NCBI RefSeq assembly: GCF_027947535.2
Contig: NZ_JAAGKO020000009.1
Location: 62,001 to 126,000, forward strand
Source of the DNA: Streptantibioticus silvisoli
GTDB lineage: Bacteria; Actinomycetota; Actinomycetes; Streptomycetales; Streptomycetaceae
Direction: 5' to 3'
DNA length: 64,000 bases
How positions within the stretch are numbered: position 1 is the first letter of the stretch; the number at the start of each line of letters is the position of its first letter. The notes under the pieces are model-generated. The model was not told the DNA's origin and did not search any database. It saw nothing but the letters and a program-made list of their open reading frames with translations. The position numbers were made by a program, and so were the translations under genes. Positions 9,136-17,020 of the stretch are shown piece after piece.

Positions 9136-9388
9136 GGCTGTTTCACCGCGTGTCCGCGTGACCGGTACGTCTCCATCGTCGGACGGGCGCGGGCCGGGCG
9201 CATCCGGTGGCCGGAATTATTCGGTTGCCCACGGCAACAGATGCCAAGTGCAACTAGCGGCGTTACGGTGAGCCCGTTCGTTTCGTATGCGTTACGCCCA
9301 CGTTACGGACCGTGATGGAACGGGGGCCCTGCGCACGGTACCGGACACCGTCCGTGCCGGGCCGACAACATGAGGAGGCGTACCGCTT
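9136..9388. promoter_or_regulatory. Divergent promoter region between the PP2C phosphatase gene and asnB
   Basis: This 253-bp stretch must carry the promoters of both flanking genes. It is locally less GC-rich around 9216-9260 and contains several GTTACG words (near 9262, 9290 and 9301). I cannot assign -35 and -10 boxes with confidence. The asnB ribosome site GAGGAGG lies at about 9371-9377. Confidence 0.4.
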
Positions 9389-11239
9389 ATGTGCGGGATC
9401 ACCGGATGGATCTCCTACGACCGGGACCTGACCGGCGAGCGGGCCACGCTCGACGCGATGACGCAGACGATGGCGTGCCGCGGACCGGACGCCGGCGGCG
9501 TGTGGCTGGACCGGCACGCTGCTTTCGGCCACCGCCGGCTGGCGGTGATCGACCTGGAGGGCGGCAAGCAGCCGATGGCCGTCGAGCACGACGGCCGCAC
9601 CGTGCTGGTGACCACCTACAGCGGCGAGATATACAACTACCGCGAGCTGCGCGCCGAGCTGGACTCGCTCGGCCACGCCTTCCGCACCAGCAGCGACACC
9701 GAGGTGGCGCTGCACGCCTACCTGGAGTGGGGCGAGAGCTTCACCGAGCGGCTCAACGGCATGTACGCCTTCGCGCTGTGGGACCCGCGCACGGAGGAGC
9801 TGCTGCTGGTCCGGGACCGGATGGGCATCAAGCCGCTGTACTACTACCCGACCGCCGACGGTGTGCTGTTCGGTTCGGAGCCGAAGGCGATCCTGGCGCA
9901 CCCGCTGGCGCGGGCCGTGGTGGACACCGAGGGCCTGGCGGAGCTGATCGCCTTCACCAAGACCCCGGGCCACGCGATCTACCGCGGCATGAAGGAGGTC
10001 CGCCCCGGCTACACCGTGCGGGTGCGGCGCCAGGGCCTGTCGGTGAAGCAGTACTGGGCGCTGGACGCCGCCGAGCACACCGACGACCTGGACACCACCG
10101 TCTCCACCGTGCGCGGCCTGCTGGACGACATCGTCGCCCGCCAGCTGATCGCCGACGTGCCGCTGTGCACCCTGCTGTCCGGCGGTCTGGACTCCTCCGT
10201 CATCACCGCGCTGGCCGCGAAGGGCCTGGCGGCCGGCGGCAAGGGCGCGGTGCGGTCCTTCTCGGTGGACTTCGTCGGGCAGACGGAGAACTTCCAGGCC
10301 GACGACCTGCGGCCCACCCCGGACGGCCCGTACGCCCACGCGCTGGCCGAGCACGTGCGCTCCGACCACAGCGACATCGTGCTGGACACCACCACGCTGA
10401 TGAACAGCGGCCACCGCGACGCGGTGCTGGCGGCGCGCGACCTGCCGTTCGGCCTGGGTGAGGCCGACACCTCGCTCTACCTGCTGTTCAAGGCGATCCG
10501 CGAGCAGTCGACGGTGGCGCTGTCCGGCGAGTCGGCCGACGAGGTCTTCGGCGGCTACAAGTGGTTCCACGACAAGGCGGCCGTCGAGGCCGACACCTTC
10601 CCGTGGCTGGCCGCGTTCGACCTCAACAACTTCGCCGGCCGCAGCAGCTACACCCGCGAGGCGCTGCTCGCCCCGGACCTGCTGGCCAAGATCGACCTGC
10701 CCGGCTACCGCGAAGCCCGCTACCGCGAGGCGCTCGCCGAGGTCCCCTACCGGGACGGCGACTCGGCGCTGGAACGCCGGATGCGCGAGATCTGCTACCT
10801 GCACCTGACCCGGTTCGTGCAGTTCCTGCTGGACCGCAAGGACCGCATGAGCATGGCGGTCGGCCTGGAGGTGCGGGTGCCGTTCTGCGACCACCGCCTG
10901 GTCAACTACGTCTTCAACACCCCCTGGTCGATGAAGACCTTCGACGGCCGGGAGAAGTCGCTGCTGCGCGCCGCCTGCCGCGACGTACTGCCCGAGTCGG
11001 TCGCCAACCGCGTCAAGAGCCCGTACCCCAGCACCCAGGACCCGCGGTACGCGCAGGCCCTGACCGCCGAGCTGAAGGGCGTGCTGGCCGACCAGGACGC
11101 GCCGGTGCGGCCGCTGCTGGACACCGCCCGGGCCACCACCGCCGTCGAGGAGGGCGGCGGCGAGGCGCGCTTCCCGACCGAGCTGGTGCTGTCGGTCAAC
11201 CGCTGGCTGGAGACCCGCGGCGCGACCCTGGAGGTCTGA
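9389..11239 (+). CDS. asnB: Asparagine synthase (glutamine-hydrolysing)
   Basis: The 616-residue cytoplasmic enzyme makes asparagine from aspartate, glutamine and ATP. It starts MCGITGW, so the catalytic Cys2 of the N-terminal glutaminase domain is exposed after Met removal. The synthetase half carries the PP-loop SGGLDSS near residues 263-269 and further family motifs (SGESADEVFGGY). The length fits the single-domain bacterial AsnB group found in Streptomyces. The start is ATG at 9389 with GAGGAGG 11-12 bases upstream. The gene is monocistronic and a strong terminator follows. Confidence 0.95.
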   Translation: MCGITGWISYDRDLTGERATLDAMTQTMACRGPDAGGVWLDRHAAFGHRRLAVIDLEGGKQPMAVEHDGRTVLVTTYSGEIYNYRELRAELDSLGHAFRTSSDTEVALHAYLEWGESFTERLNGMYAFALWDPRTEELLLVRDRMGIKPLYYYPTADGVLFGSEPKAILAHPLARAVVDTEGLAELIAFTKTPGHAIYRGMKEVRPGYTVRVRRQGLSVKQYWALDAAEHTDDLDTTVSTVRGLLDDIVARQLIADVPLCTLLSGGLDSSVITALAAKGLAAGGKGAVRSFSVDFVGQTENFQADDLRPTPDGPYAHALAEHVRSDHSDIVLDTTTLMNSGHRDAVLAARDLPFGLGEADTSLYLLFKAIREQSTVALSGESADEVFGGYKWFHDKAAVEADTFPWLAAFDLNNFAGRSSYTREALLAPDLLAKIDLPGYREARYREALAEVPYRDGDSALERRMREICYLHLTRFVQFLLDRKDRMSMAVGLEVRVPFCDHRLVNYVFNTPWSMKTFDGREKSLLRAACRDVLPESVANRVKSPYPSTQDPRYAQALTAELKGVLADQDAPVRPLLDTARATTAVEEGGGEARFPTELVLSVNRWLETRGATLEV

Positions 11240-11259
11240 CACCGGTCGCCGCGGTACGC

Positions 11260-11314
11260 GGCAGGGCCCGGCGCGCCCGTCCTCCTCGGGGAGGCGGGGG
11301 CGCCGGGCCCTGCC
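11260..11314. terminator. Terminator between asnB and the PAP2 gene
   Basis: A 14-bp perfect inverted repeat (11260-11273 and 11301-11314) lies 21 bases after the asnB stop codon. A second small hairpin sits inside the loop. It can serve both convergent genes. Confidence 0.8.
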
Positions 11315-11347
11315 GTTCGTATACGACCGCGGGGTGGCGGCCGCCGC

Positions 11348-12106
11348 TCAGGGCTGGTCGGGACCGCGGCCGGCCGGTGCCTCGCGGCGCCGCCGGCCCG
11401 GCTCGTCGTCCCCGGAGCCCGGCAGCCGCCCGTGCGCGCCGGACGGCACGTCGACCAGCAGCGGCCGCAGCCGGCCGCCCTCCCTGGCCCGCAGCACCCG
11501 GTCGGCGCCGAACCGGCCGGCCGCCCAGGTCAGCAGCACGCCGAAGACCACGCCGACCACGATGCCGGCCGCCACGTCGTGCGGGTAGTGCGCGCCGACG
11601 TAGACCCGGGAGGCGCCCATCAGCACCGCGAGCACGTAGGCCACCAGGCCGAGCCGCCGGGCGACCATGAACAGCGCCGTCGCCGCGGAGAACGCCACCA
11701 CCGTGTGGTTGCTGGGGAACGCCCAGTCGGTCGGCGCCTGGCACGCCTCCAGGTGGAAGACGTGCGGCAGCTGCCGGCACGGCCGCACCTCCTGGACCAC
11801 CGACTTGATCAGGTCGTTGATCACGTAGACCACGACGACCGCCACCGGCGCGCACAGGGCCTTCGCCATGTTCTGCGCGGGCAGCCGCTTGGCCAGCCAC
11901 CAGCCGACGATCATCAGCAGGAAGAACGTGACGATCCCGAAGGCGGACCACTCCTTCACCAGGGTGTCGAACCAGCCCGGCGCGGTGCGGGCGAAGTTGG
12001 TGACGTCCAAGTAGAGTCCGCCGTCGATCTTCGCGCCGTCGAACGCCAGCTGCCGCGTGGCGAGGGGGGCTCCGAGGGCCACGTCAGCGGTGGCGGATAC
12101 GAGCAC
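11348..12106 (-). CDS. PAP2-superfamily membrane phosphatase
   Basis: The 252-residue protein has about five membrane spans and all three PAP2 motifs: K-x6-R-P (KSVVQEVRP), P-S-x-H (FPSNH) and S-R-x5-H-x3-D (SRVYVGAHYPHD). Members dephosphorylate lipid phosphates such as undecaprenyl pyrophosphate or phosphatidic acid on the outer membrane face. Its C-terminal 40 residues are hydrophilic and probably disordered. The start is GTG at 12106 with GGAGGAA about 8 bases upstream. The gene is divergent from the BlaI-type regulator, and the intergenic space holds an 18-bp palindrome that could control both. The lipid substrate cannot be told from sequence. Confidence 0.88.
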   Translation of the reverse strand: MLVSATADVALGAPLATRQLAFDGAKIDGGLYLDVTNFARTAPGWFDTLVKEWSAFGIVTFFLLMIVGWWLAKRLPAQNMAKALCAPVAVVVVYVINDLIKSVVQEVRPCRQLPHVFHLEACQAPTDWAFPSNHTVVAFSAATALFMVARRLGLVAYVLAVLMGASRVYVGAHYPHDVAAGIVVGVVFGVLLTWAAGRFGADRVLRAREGGRLRPLLVDVPSGAHGRLPGSGDDEPGRRRREAPAGRGPDQP

Positions 12107-12183
12107 GGGCGGGTTTCCTCCGATAATCAGCTACGACCGGCGGCCCAGCCATGACGCGGGAGATGTCCCCCGGAAGGCCGCCT

Positions 12184-12201
12184 GTCTACAGATTCGTAGA
12201 C
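12184..12201. promoter_or_regulatory. BlaI-type operator, copy 1
   Basis: The sequence GTCTAC-AGATTC-GTAGAC is a perfect 6+6 inverted repeat with a 6-base spacer, 39 bases before the regulator start codon. It is shaped like BlaI/MecI/CopY operators (TACA...TGTA type). The same arms recur before the DedA gene at 12,680. Binding is inferred. Confidence 0.72.
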
Positions 12202-12240
12202 TGTCGGACAACTCTAGTGGAACGAAAAGGGACGGCAGAC

Positions 12241-12615
12241 GTGACCCACGCCGCACGGCGACCGGCCGGAGAGCTGGAAGCCGCCGTGCTCGCCGCGCTC
12301 TGGGAGGCCGGCGCACCGCTCACCGCGCCCGAGGTCCAGCACCGGCTGTCGGGCGCCCTGGCCCGGACCACCGTCGCCACGATCCTGGCCCGCCTGCACG
12401 ACAAGGGCACGGTGGCACGGGCACGGGACGGCCGCGCCTACCGCTACACCGCCGCCGTCGAGGACGAGGCCGCCCTGTCCGCGCGCCGCATGCGCGGCGA
12501 ACTGGACCGCGCCCCGGACCGCTCCGGCGTGCTGGCCCGGTTCGTCGCCGGCCTCACCACCGACGACGCCGGCGCGCTGCGCGCCCTGCTGACCGACGGC
12601 GGCCTCGACGCGTGA
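12241..12615 (+). CDS. BlaI/MecI/CopY family transcriptional repressor
   Basis: The 124-residue protein contains the Penicillinase_R winged helix: GELEAAVLAALWEAGAPLT, then TTVATILARLHDKGTVARARDGRAYRYTA (given in part). This matches the BlaI pattern with the DNA-recognition helix TVATILARL. The start is GTG at 12241. Upstream in-frame codons exist back to 12151, but they run through the operator palindrome. No BlaR1-type sensor protease is next to it, so the inducing signal is unknown. It is divergent from the PAP2 gene and co-directional with the DedA gene. Palindromes of identical arms lie before both, which suggests autoregulation and control of the neighbours. Confidence 0.87.
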   Translation: MTHAARRPAGELEAAVLAALWEAGAPLTAPEVQHRLSGALARTTVATILARLHDKGTVARARDGRAYRYTAAVEDEAALSARRMRGELDRAPDRSGVLARFVAGLTTDDAGALRALLTDGGLDA

Positions 12616-12679
12616 CCCGGCGGGCGGCGGGGGTCGCGGCGGCCGGGGGCCTCGGCGGTCCGGAGCGGCGGCCCGCCAC

Positions 12680-12697
12680 GTCTACACTCTCGTAGAC
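12680..12697. promoter_or_regulatory. BlaI-type operator, copy 2, before the DedA gene
   Basis: The sequence GTCTAC-ACTCTC-GTAGAC has the same arms and the same 6-base spacer length as the palindrome at 12,184. It sits 35 bases before the DedA start codon, where it would overlap the promoter or transcript start. The DedA gene follows the regulator after 117 bp, so it has its own controlled promoter. Confidence 0.72.
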
Positions 12698-12732
12698 GCG
12701 AAACGGCCCGCGAGCCCCGCTGAAAGGCGCAC

Positions 12733-13425
12733 ATGTACGCAATGACCCACGGATCGCAGCTCGCCCTCAATGTGCTGGATCCCACCTCGCTGCTGTCGTC
12801 GTTCGGCGCGCTGGGCATCCTCGTGGTGCTGTTCGCCGAGACCGGACTGCTGGTGGGCTTCTTCCTGCCGGGCGACTCGCTGCTGTTCACCGCGGGCCTG
12901 TTCACCACCACCAGCGCCACCGCGACGGTCCACCTCAACCTCGGCTGGGTGCTGGCGGCGGCCGGGGCCGGCGCGCTGCTCGGGGCCCAGACCGGCTACC
13001 TGCTCGGCCGGCGCGGCGGTCCGGCGCTGCTGAACCGCACCGGCAACCCCAAGCTGCGGCAGGCGGTGGAACGCTCCTCGGAGATGCTGGAGAAGTACGG
13101 CTACGGCAAGGCGATCGTGCTGGCCCGCTTCATCCCGCTGGTGCGCACCGTGCTCAACCCGATGGCGGGCGCCCTCGGCGTACCGGTACGGGCCTTCACC
13201 GGCTGGCAGATCGTCGGCGGCCTGGCCTGGAGCCTCGGCGTCACCCTGGCCGGGCACGCGCTGGGCTCGTCCATCCCCAACATCGACCACTATCTGCTGC
13301 CGATCATCGCGCTGCTGGTCGTACTGTCGCTGATCCCGATCGCGCTGGAGATCCGCAAGGCCCGCCGCACCGCCGCCACCGCGGAGTCCGCCCCGGCGCC
13401 GGACCGGGAGTCCTCCAGGCCCTGA
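12733..13425 (+). CDS. DedA family membrane protein, second copy
   Basis: The 230-residue protein carries the DedA/VTT core: FAETGLLVGFFLPGDSLLF near residues 34-52 and FIPLVRTVLNPMAGALG near 132-148, with about five hydrophobic segments. It is related to the DedA protein at 5,207 but lacks that protein's long Pro-rich tail. The family moves envelope lipid carriers. Several members act as undecaprenyl phosphate flippases. The start is ATG at 12733 with GAAAGG about 5-10 bases upstream. Placement behind a BlaI-type operator suggests it is induced under envelope stress together with the PAP2 phosphatase. That link is inference. Confidence 0.88.
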   Translation: MYAMTHGSQLALNVLDPTSLLSSFGALGILVVLFAETGLLVGFFLPGDSLLFTAGLFTTTSATATVHLNLGWVLAAAGAGALLGAQTGYLLGRRGGPALLNRTGNPKLRQAVERSSEMLEKYGYGKAIVLARFIPLVRTVLNPMAGALGVPVRAFTGWQIVGGLAWSLGVTLAGHALGSSIPNIDHYLLPIIALLVVLSLIPIALEIRKARRTAATAESAPAPDRESSRP

Positions 13426-13723
13426 GGTGGGTACGCGGTGCGGCCGGCGCCGTCGGTACGGCGGGCGGGCGGTTACGCGGGCGGTGCGGCCGGTCGGCGT
13501 GGCCGGTGCGGCCGGTGCCGTCGGTCGGCGTGGCCGGTGCCGTCGGTCGGCGGTGGTCCGACCGGCGCGGGGGTCCGGCGGTGCGGTTGCGGCCCCGGCG
13601 GGCGGGGCGGTTCCGGCGGGCGGGGCGGTTCCGGTACGGCTCGGGTCCTGCACCGCCCGCCCCCGTCGCCGTCCCCGCCCCGCCGCCGTCCCCGCGCCCG
13701 CCCCGCGCCGTCCCCGGGTGCGG
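13426..13723. repeat. GC-rich low-complexity gap with short tandem repeats
   Basis: No gene is seen. Words of the type GGTCGGCGTGGCCGGTGC recur with small changes between about 13,490 and 13,560, and GGCGGGGCGGTTCC recurs near 13,605-13,635. The gap separates the convergent DedA gene and the small coiled-coil gene. Confidence 0.6.
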
Positions 13724-13993
13724 TCAGGTGCCGGGGCCGGTGCCGCCGCTGAAGGGTGACGTGCTGTGCAGGAAGGCGTCGCCGTGCTCGCGGATGTGCG
13801 TCTCGACGGCCTGTAGCGCGGCGTTCACACTTTCGGGTGTGCCCGCGCCACGCCGTTCGGCGTAGTACGCGGCGCCCAGCCGGCGCAGCAGGTCCTGCCC
13901 GGCGCGGGTCGCCTGCACCTCCTCGACCTTGTCCTTGCCCGCGTCCAGGCCGCGCTGCGCGGCCTCCTTCGCCCGGTCCAGAAATCCAGCCAT
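13724..13993 (-). CDS. Small conserved hypothetical protein, helical
   Basis: The 89-residue soluble protein begins MAGFLDRAKEAAQRGLDAGK. It looks entirely helical with amphipathic heptads (KVEEVQATRAGQDLLRRLGAAYYAE), followed by a Gly/Ser-rich tail. The start is ATG at 13993 with GGGAGA 8 bases upstream. No function is known to me. Similar short proteins are common in Streptomyces. It is divergent from tatA. Confidence 0.75.
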   Translation of the reverse strand: MAGFLDRAKEAAQRGLDAGKDKVEEVQATRAGQDLLRRLGAAYYAERRGAGTPESVNAALQAVETHIREHGDAFLHSTSPFSGGTGPGT

Positions 13994-14149
13994 GTCGGTC
14001 TCCCGTCCGTGGGCGCCCGGTGGCGCCGAACGATGTTTTCCTGCGGTTTTCCCGTGAACGCTTCCGGTTAACGCGTCCGGCGGGTGATACTCCGTGAGAG
14101 CCCCATAAACCGAAGAGCCGAGAAAAACCGGTGAGAGCGAGGCCGCTAG

Positions 14150-14419
14150 ATGTTCAGGAACGGGCTGGAGCCATGGCACATCCTCATCGTCGTGGTGCTG
14201 TTCGTGGTGCTCTTCGGCTACAAGAAGCTGCCCGACGCCGCCCGCGGACTCGGCAAGTCGCTGCGCATCCTCAAGTCGGAGACGAAGGCGCTGCGTGAGG
14301 AGGGCAAGGACAAGGACGTGTCCGAGTCCACCGCCGAGCGCCGTGAGCGGGAACCCGACTCGCTGGAGAAGCCGGCGCCGATCGCCGACCCGGTGAAGGA
14401 CGAACGGCACACCGTCTGA
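14150..14419 (+). CDS. tatA: Sec-independent translocase subunit TatA/TatE family
   Basis: The 89-residue protein has one N-terminal membrane span ([15 protein letters not shown], residues 9-23) followed by the family hinge and amphipathic helix ([20 protein letters not shown]) and an acidic tail. TatA forms the pore of the twin-arginine pathway that exports folded proteins. No tatB or tatC lies near, so this is a stand-alone copy. The start is ATG at 14150. Confidence 0.92.
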   Translation: MFRNGLEPWHILIVVVLFVVLFGYKKLPDAARGLGKSLRILKSETKALREEGKDKDVSESTAERREREPDSLEKPAPIADPVKDERHTV

Positions 14420-14701
14420 CCCGCACCGCTCCCCAGCGGTCACCACGCCCGACGGCCTCCGCTTCCCGGCGGTGCCCCCGTCGGGCGGGACGTCACCCCT
14501 CCGGACGAACGCCGCCCCGGCGGCCGCACCGTCGTCCGGCGCTCAGTCGTGCCGTCACTTCCGCGTGACCGCCATCACGGGCGGCCCCGCGCCTCCGCCG
14601 ACGTCCTGCGTCGCCGCCGAGCGGTCCAACGCCTCCGCCGGTGCCCCGCGCCTCCGCCAGCAGTCCCGCGCCCCCCGCAGACGCCCCCTGACCCCCGCCC
14701 C

Positions 14702-15892
14702 TCATCCCTCCCCGGTGCGGGCCCGGCCGCGTACCGCCGCGACGGCCGGGGAGCCGGTGAACGCGGCGGTGACGCGCAGCAGCCACAGCGCCTCGGCGTC
14801 GACCGTGCCCGGCATCGGGCAGGACGCGTACGGCACGGCGGGTCCGCGGCCGGGGCCGGGGCCGGCGCGGCCCGCGGCGCGGTGTTCCAGGGCCGCCGCT
14901 ATCCCGGCCGCCTCCAGTACCGCGGCGTCCGCGACGGCGGCACCGTCGGCCGCCGCCCAGTCGGCCACCCGCGGGTCGGACCACGGACGCAGCGCCAGCG
15001 CGCCGTCCCGGATCTCGATGATGCGCCGGTAGAGGGCGAACTCGGCCCCCCGCGCCCCGCAGCCGAAGGCGCCGGGGTCGGCGGGCGCCAGCGCGATCTC
15101 CGGCATCACCGCGTGCAGCGCGGCCCACAGCGGTTCCAGCGCCCGGTGCCTGCGGTACGCGCGCAGCCAGCGGGCCGGCGCGCCGAGGGGGCCGGACCAC
15201 CGCATGACGGTCGTGCCGCTCACCGTCAGCAGCGCGGTGACGGCGGCCAGCGTGTTGGAGATCACGTCGTCGCCGCCGAACTGCACCCCGGACGACAGCA
15301 CGTTCACCACGTCGTCGGCGGTCCAGCCGGCCCACAGCATGCCGGTGAACGCCGCGCAGGTGGTGATCCGCAGCCCGGTCCGCAGCGGTCCGGGCGGCGC
15401 CGAGCGCGCACCGCGGTTCAGCTCGCGGGCCAGCAGCGCGAGCCCGTACAGCCCGTAGCCGGCGAAGAGCGCGTCGTGCGCCGCCAGCAGTTGCCGGCCG
15501 GCGCCGGCCACCGTGAGCGAGGCGTCGCGCATGCCGGGGTCGGCGGCGGCGAACAGCGCGATCGACAGCAGCTGCACGGCCACCGCGGTAAGCGCGTGGC
15601 GGGCCGGCCGGGCGGGCGGGGCGGGCAGGGAGACGGCGAGCAGCACGATGAGGTTGGACGCGGCCAGCGTCAGCGTGTCGCCGACGAGCACCAGCAGCAC
15701 CGGGCGGCCGGTCAGCCGGTCGGCGGCGGTGAGCACGCCGGGCGCCAGCAGCAGCAGCGAGGCGGCCAGGCACAGCGAGAAGCCGCCCACGTACCGTTGC
15801 GCCGGGTCCGCGCCGCCGCGGAAGCGGATCAGCCGGGTGACGCCGAAGACCGCCAGCAGCATGACGGCGGTGCAGGCCACCGCGTCACCCAC
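14702..15892 (-). CDS. DUF6545-type (MAB_1171c-like) membrane protein
   Basis: The 396-residue protein has seven or so hydrophobic segments in the first 240 residues and a soluble C-terminal domain. That domain begins near RRHRALEPLWAALHAVMPEIAL, the typical start of the DUF6545 domain. The biochemical role is unknown. It is the third gene of a same-strand XRE / ImmA-IrrE / membrane-protein set. Its GTG at 15892 overlaps the end of the metallopeptidase gene by 8 bases. In Streptomyces these three genes recur together, so the membrane protein may sense or deliver a signal to the peptidase. The C-terminus is alanine-rich. Confidence 0.75.
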   Translation of the reverse strand: MGDAVACTAVMLLAVFGVTRLIRFRGGADPAQRYVGGFSLCLAASLLLLAPGVLTAADRLTGRPVLLVLVGDTLTLAASNLIVLLAVSLPAPPARPARHALTAVAVQLLSIALFAAADPGMRDASLTVAGAGRQLLAAHDALFAGYGLYGLALLARELNRGARSAPPGPLRTGLRITTCAAFTGMLWAGWTADDVVNVLSSGVQFGGDDVISNTLAAVTALLTVSGTTVMRWSGPLGAPARWLRAYRRHRALEPLWAALHAVMPEIALAPADPGAFGCGARGAEFALYRRIIEIRDGALALRPWSDPRVADWAAADGAAVADAAVLEAAGIAAALEHRAAGRAGPGPGRGPAVPYASCPMPGTVDAEALWLLRVTAAFTGSPAVAAVRGRARTGEG

Positions 15893-16409
15893 GCCGCCCG
15901 TCCCGGGGGGCGTCGAACAGCGACTGCAACCGGGTCCGCGGCTGCGGCGGCGGCACCGCGGCGTCCCGTTCGGCCCGGCAGCGCAGCAGCGAGGCGACCA
16001 ACTCGGCCTCCCGCTCCTGCGGTTCGGTGTAGACCGTGCGGCCGAGCACCGCCTTGACCAGGGAGGCGGGCAGGTTGGGCAGCAGGACGGCGGCCGCGTC
16101 CCCGCCGGCCACCGCCCGGTCGTGGTGGCCGCAGACCAGGTGCGCCGCCTCGTGCAGCAGGATGTGCTGCTGGTGCAGCGGGGTGGTGTCGGCGGCGTAC
16201 ATCACATAGTCGGCACGGGCGGTGGTGATCAGCAGCCCGCACGGCGCGTCGGGGCGGGCCGGCACCGCGATGAGTTCGATCGGGCGACCGCGGGCGCGGG
16301 CCAGCCGGGCGATGAACGCCGCGGCGTCGAACGGGCGCGGCAGTTCCAGCCCGTCCACCAGTTTCCGGCAGCGCCGTTCCAGCTCCCGGCCGGATCGCTC
16401 CCGCCTCAC
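15885..16409 (-). CDS. ImmA/IrrE family zinc metallo-endopeptidase
   Basis: The 174-residue cytoplasmic protein has the HExxH zinc motif as HEAAHLVCGH near residues 87-96 and a later acidic helix, REAELVASLLRC, that supplies the third ligand region. ImmA/IrrE peptidases cleave XRE-type repressors or DdrO-like regulators. An XRE gene lies 52 bp upstream on the same strand and is the likely substrate or partner. I chose the GTG at 16409 because GGAAAGG sits 7 bases before it. A GTG at 16418 overlaps that ribosome site. It is coupled to the membrane-protein gene by overlap. Confidence 0.85.
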   Translation of the reverse strand: MRRERSGRELERRCRKLVDGLELPRPFDAAAFIARLARARGRPIELIAVPARPDAPCGLLITTARADYVMYAADTTPLHQQHILLHEAAHLVCGHHDRAVAGGDAAAVLLPNLPASLVKAVLGRTVYTEPQEREAELVASLLRCRAERDAAVPPPQPRTRLQSLFDAPRDGRRG

Positions 16410-16461
16410 CCGCCGCACCTTTCCGCCCGGCGCCGGCCGGGCCGATGACCGGGACGGCCGG

Positions 16462-16941
16462 TCAGCCGATCGGTCCCGGGTCGCGGTGCTCCCCGCGTTC
16501 CCGGCGGGCGATGACGTCGATCATGTCGCTGATCGTGCCCACGCCCTCCGGGGAGAGGTTCACCGCACGCAGAGCCATGCTGCGCACGCCCGCGTCCCGC
16601 AGCGCGCCCAGCAGTTCGAGTTCCTGGGCGATCGCCGCGCCGCGGTCGTCCTCGAAGAAGTACGCCACCGGCACCTGGAAGAACGCGGCGAGCGCCTCCA
16701 GGTGCCGCTTGGTCGGATTGTCCCGCCGCCCGGTGCGCAACTGCCACAGGTAGGTCGCCGAGAAACTCTCCCCGGTCGCGTCACGGCAGGTCTTGGCGAC
16801 CTCCTCATGGCTGAACGGCTCGTGGCTCGGGCGGCGTACGACCCGGAACAGCGCGTCGATCTTCTGCGCCAGCGTGCCCGTTCCGCGTCCCGGGTCCGTC
16901 GCGGTCCCCGTCTCCTGCGGGCACTCCGGTTCGGTCGTCAC
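16462..16941 (-). CDS. XRE family helix-turn-helix regulator
   Basis: The 159-residue protein has a helix-turn-helix around residues 45-78 (EEVAKTCRDATGESFSATYL, then LRTGRRDNPTKRHLEALAAFF) and a helical C-terminal part. The N-terminal 22 residues are Thr/Pro/Glu-rich. The start is GTG at 16941 with AAGGAAAGG about 8 bases upstream. It heads the set with the ImmA/IrrE peptidase and the DUF6545 membrane protein and is the likely target of the peptidase. It may control the set itself. Confidence 0.84.
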   Translation of the reverse strand: MTTEPECPQETGTATDPGRGTGTLAQKIDALFRVVRRPSHEPFSHEEVAKTCRDATGESFSATYLWQLRTGRRDNPTKRHLEALAAFFQVPVAYFFEDDRGAAIAQELELLGALRDAGVRSMALRAVNLSPEGVGTISDMIDVIARRERGEHRDPGPIG

Positions 16942-17020
16942 AGCTTTCGCCTTTCCTTCGTCCGGCGTGCCGTCATGGTAGACCGCACCCGCCCCGCCGG
17001 TCAGCGGGGTATTCCGGCGC

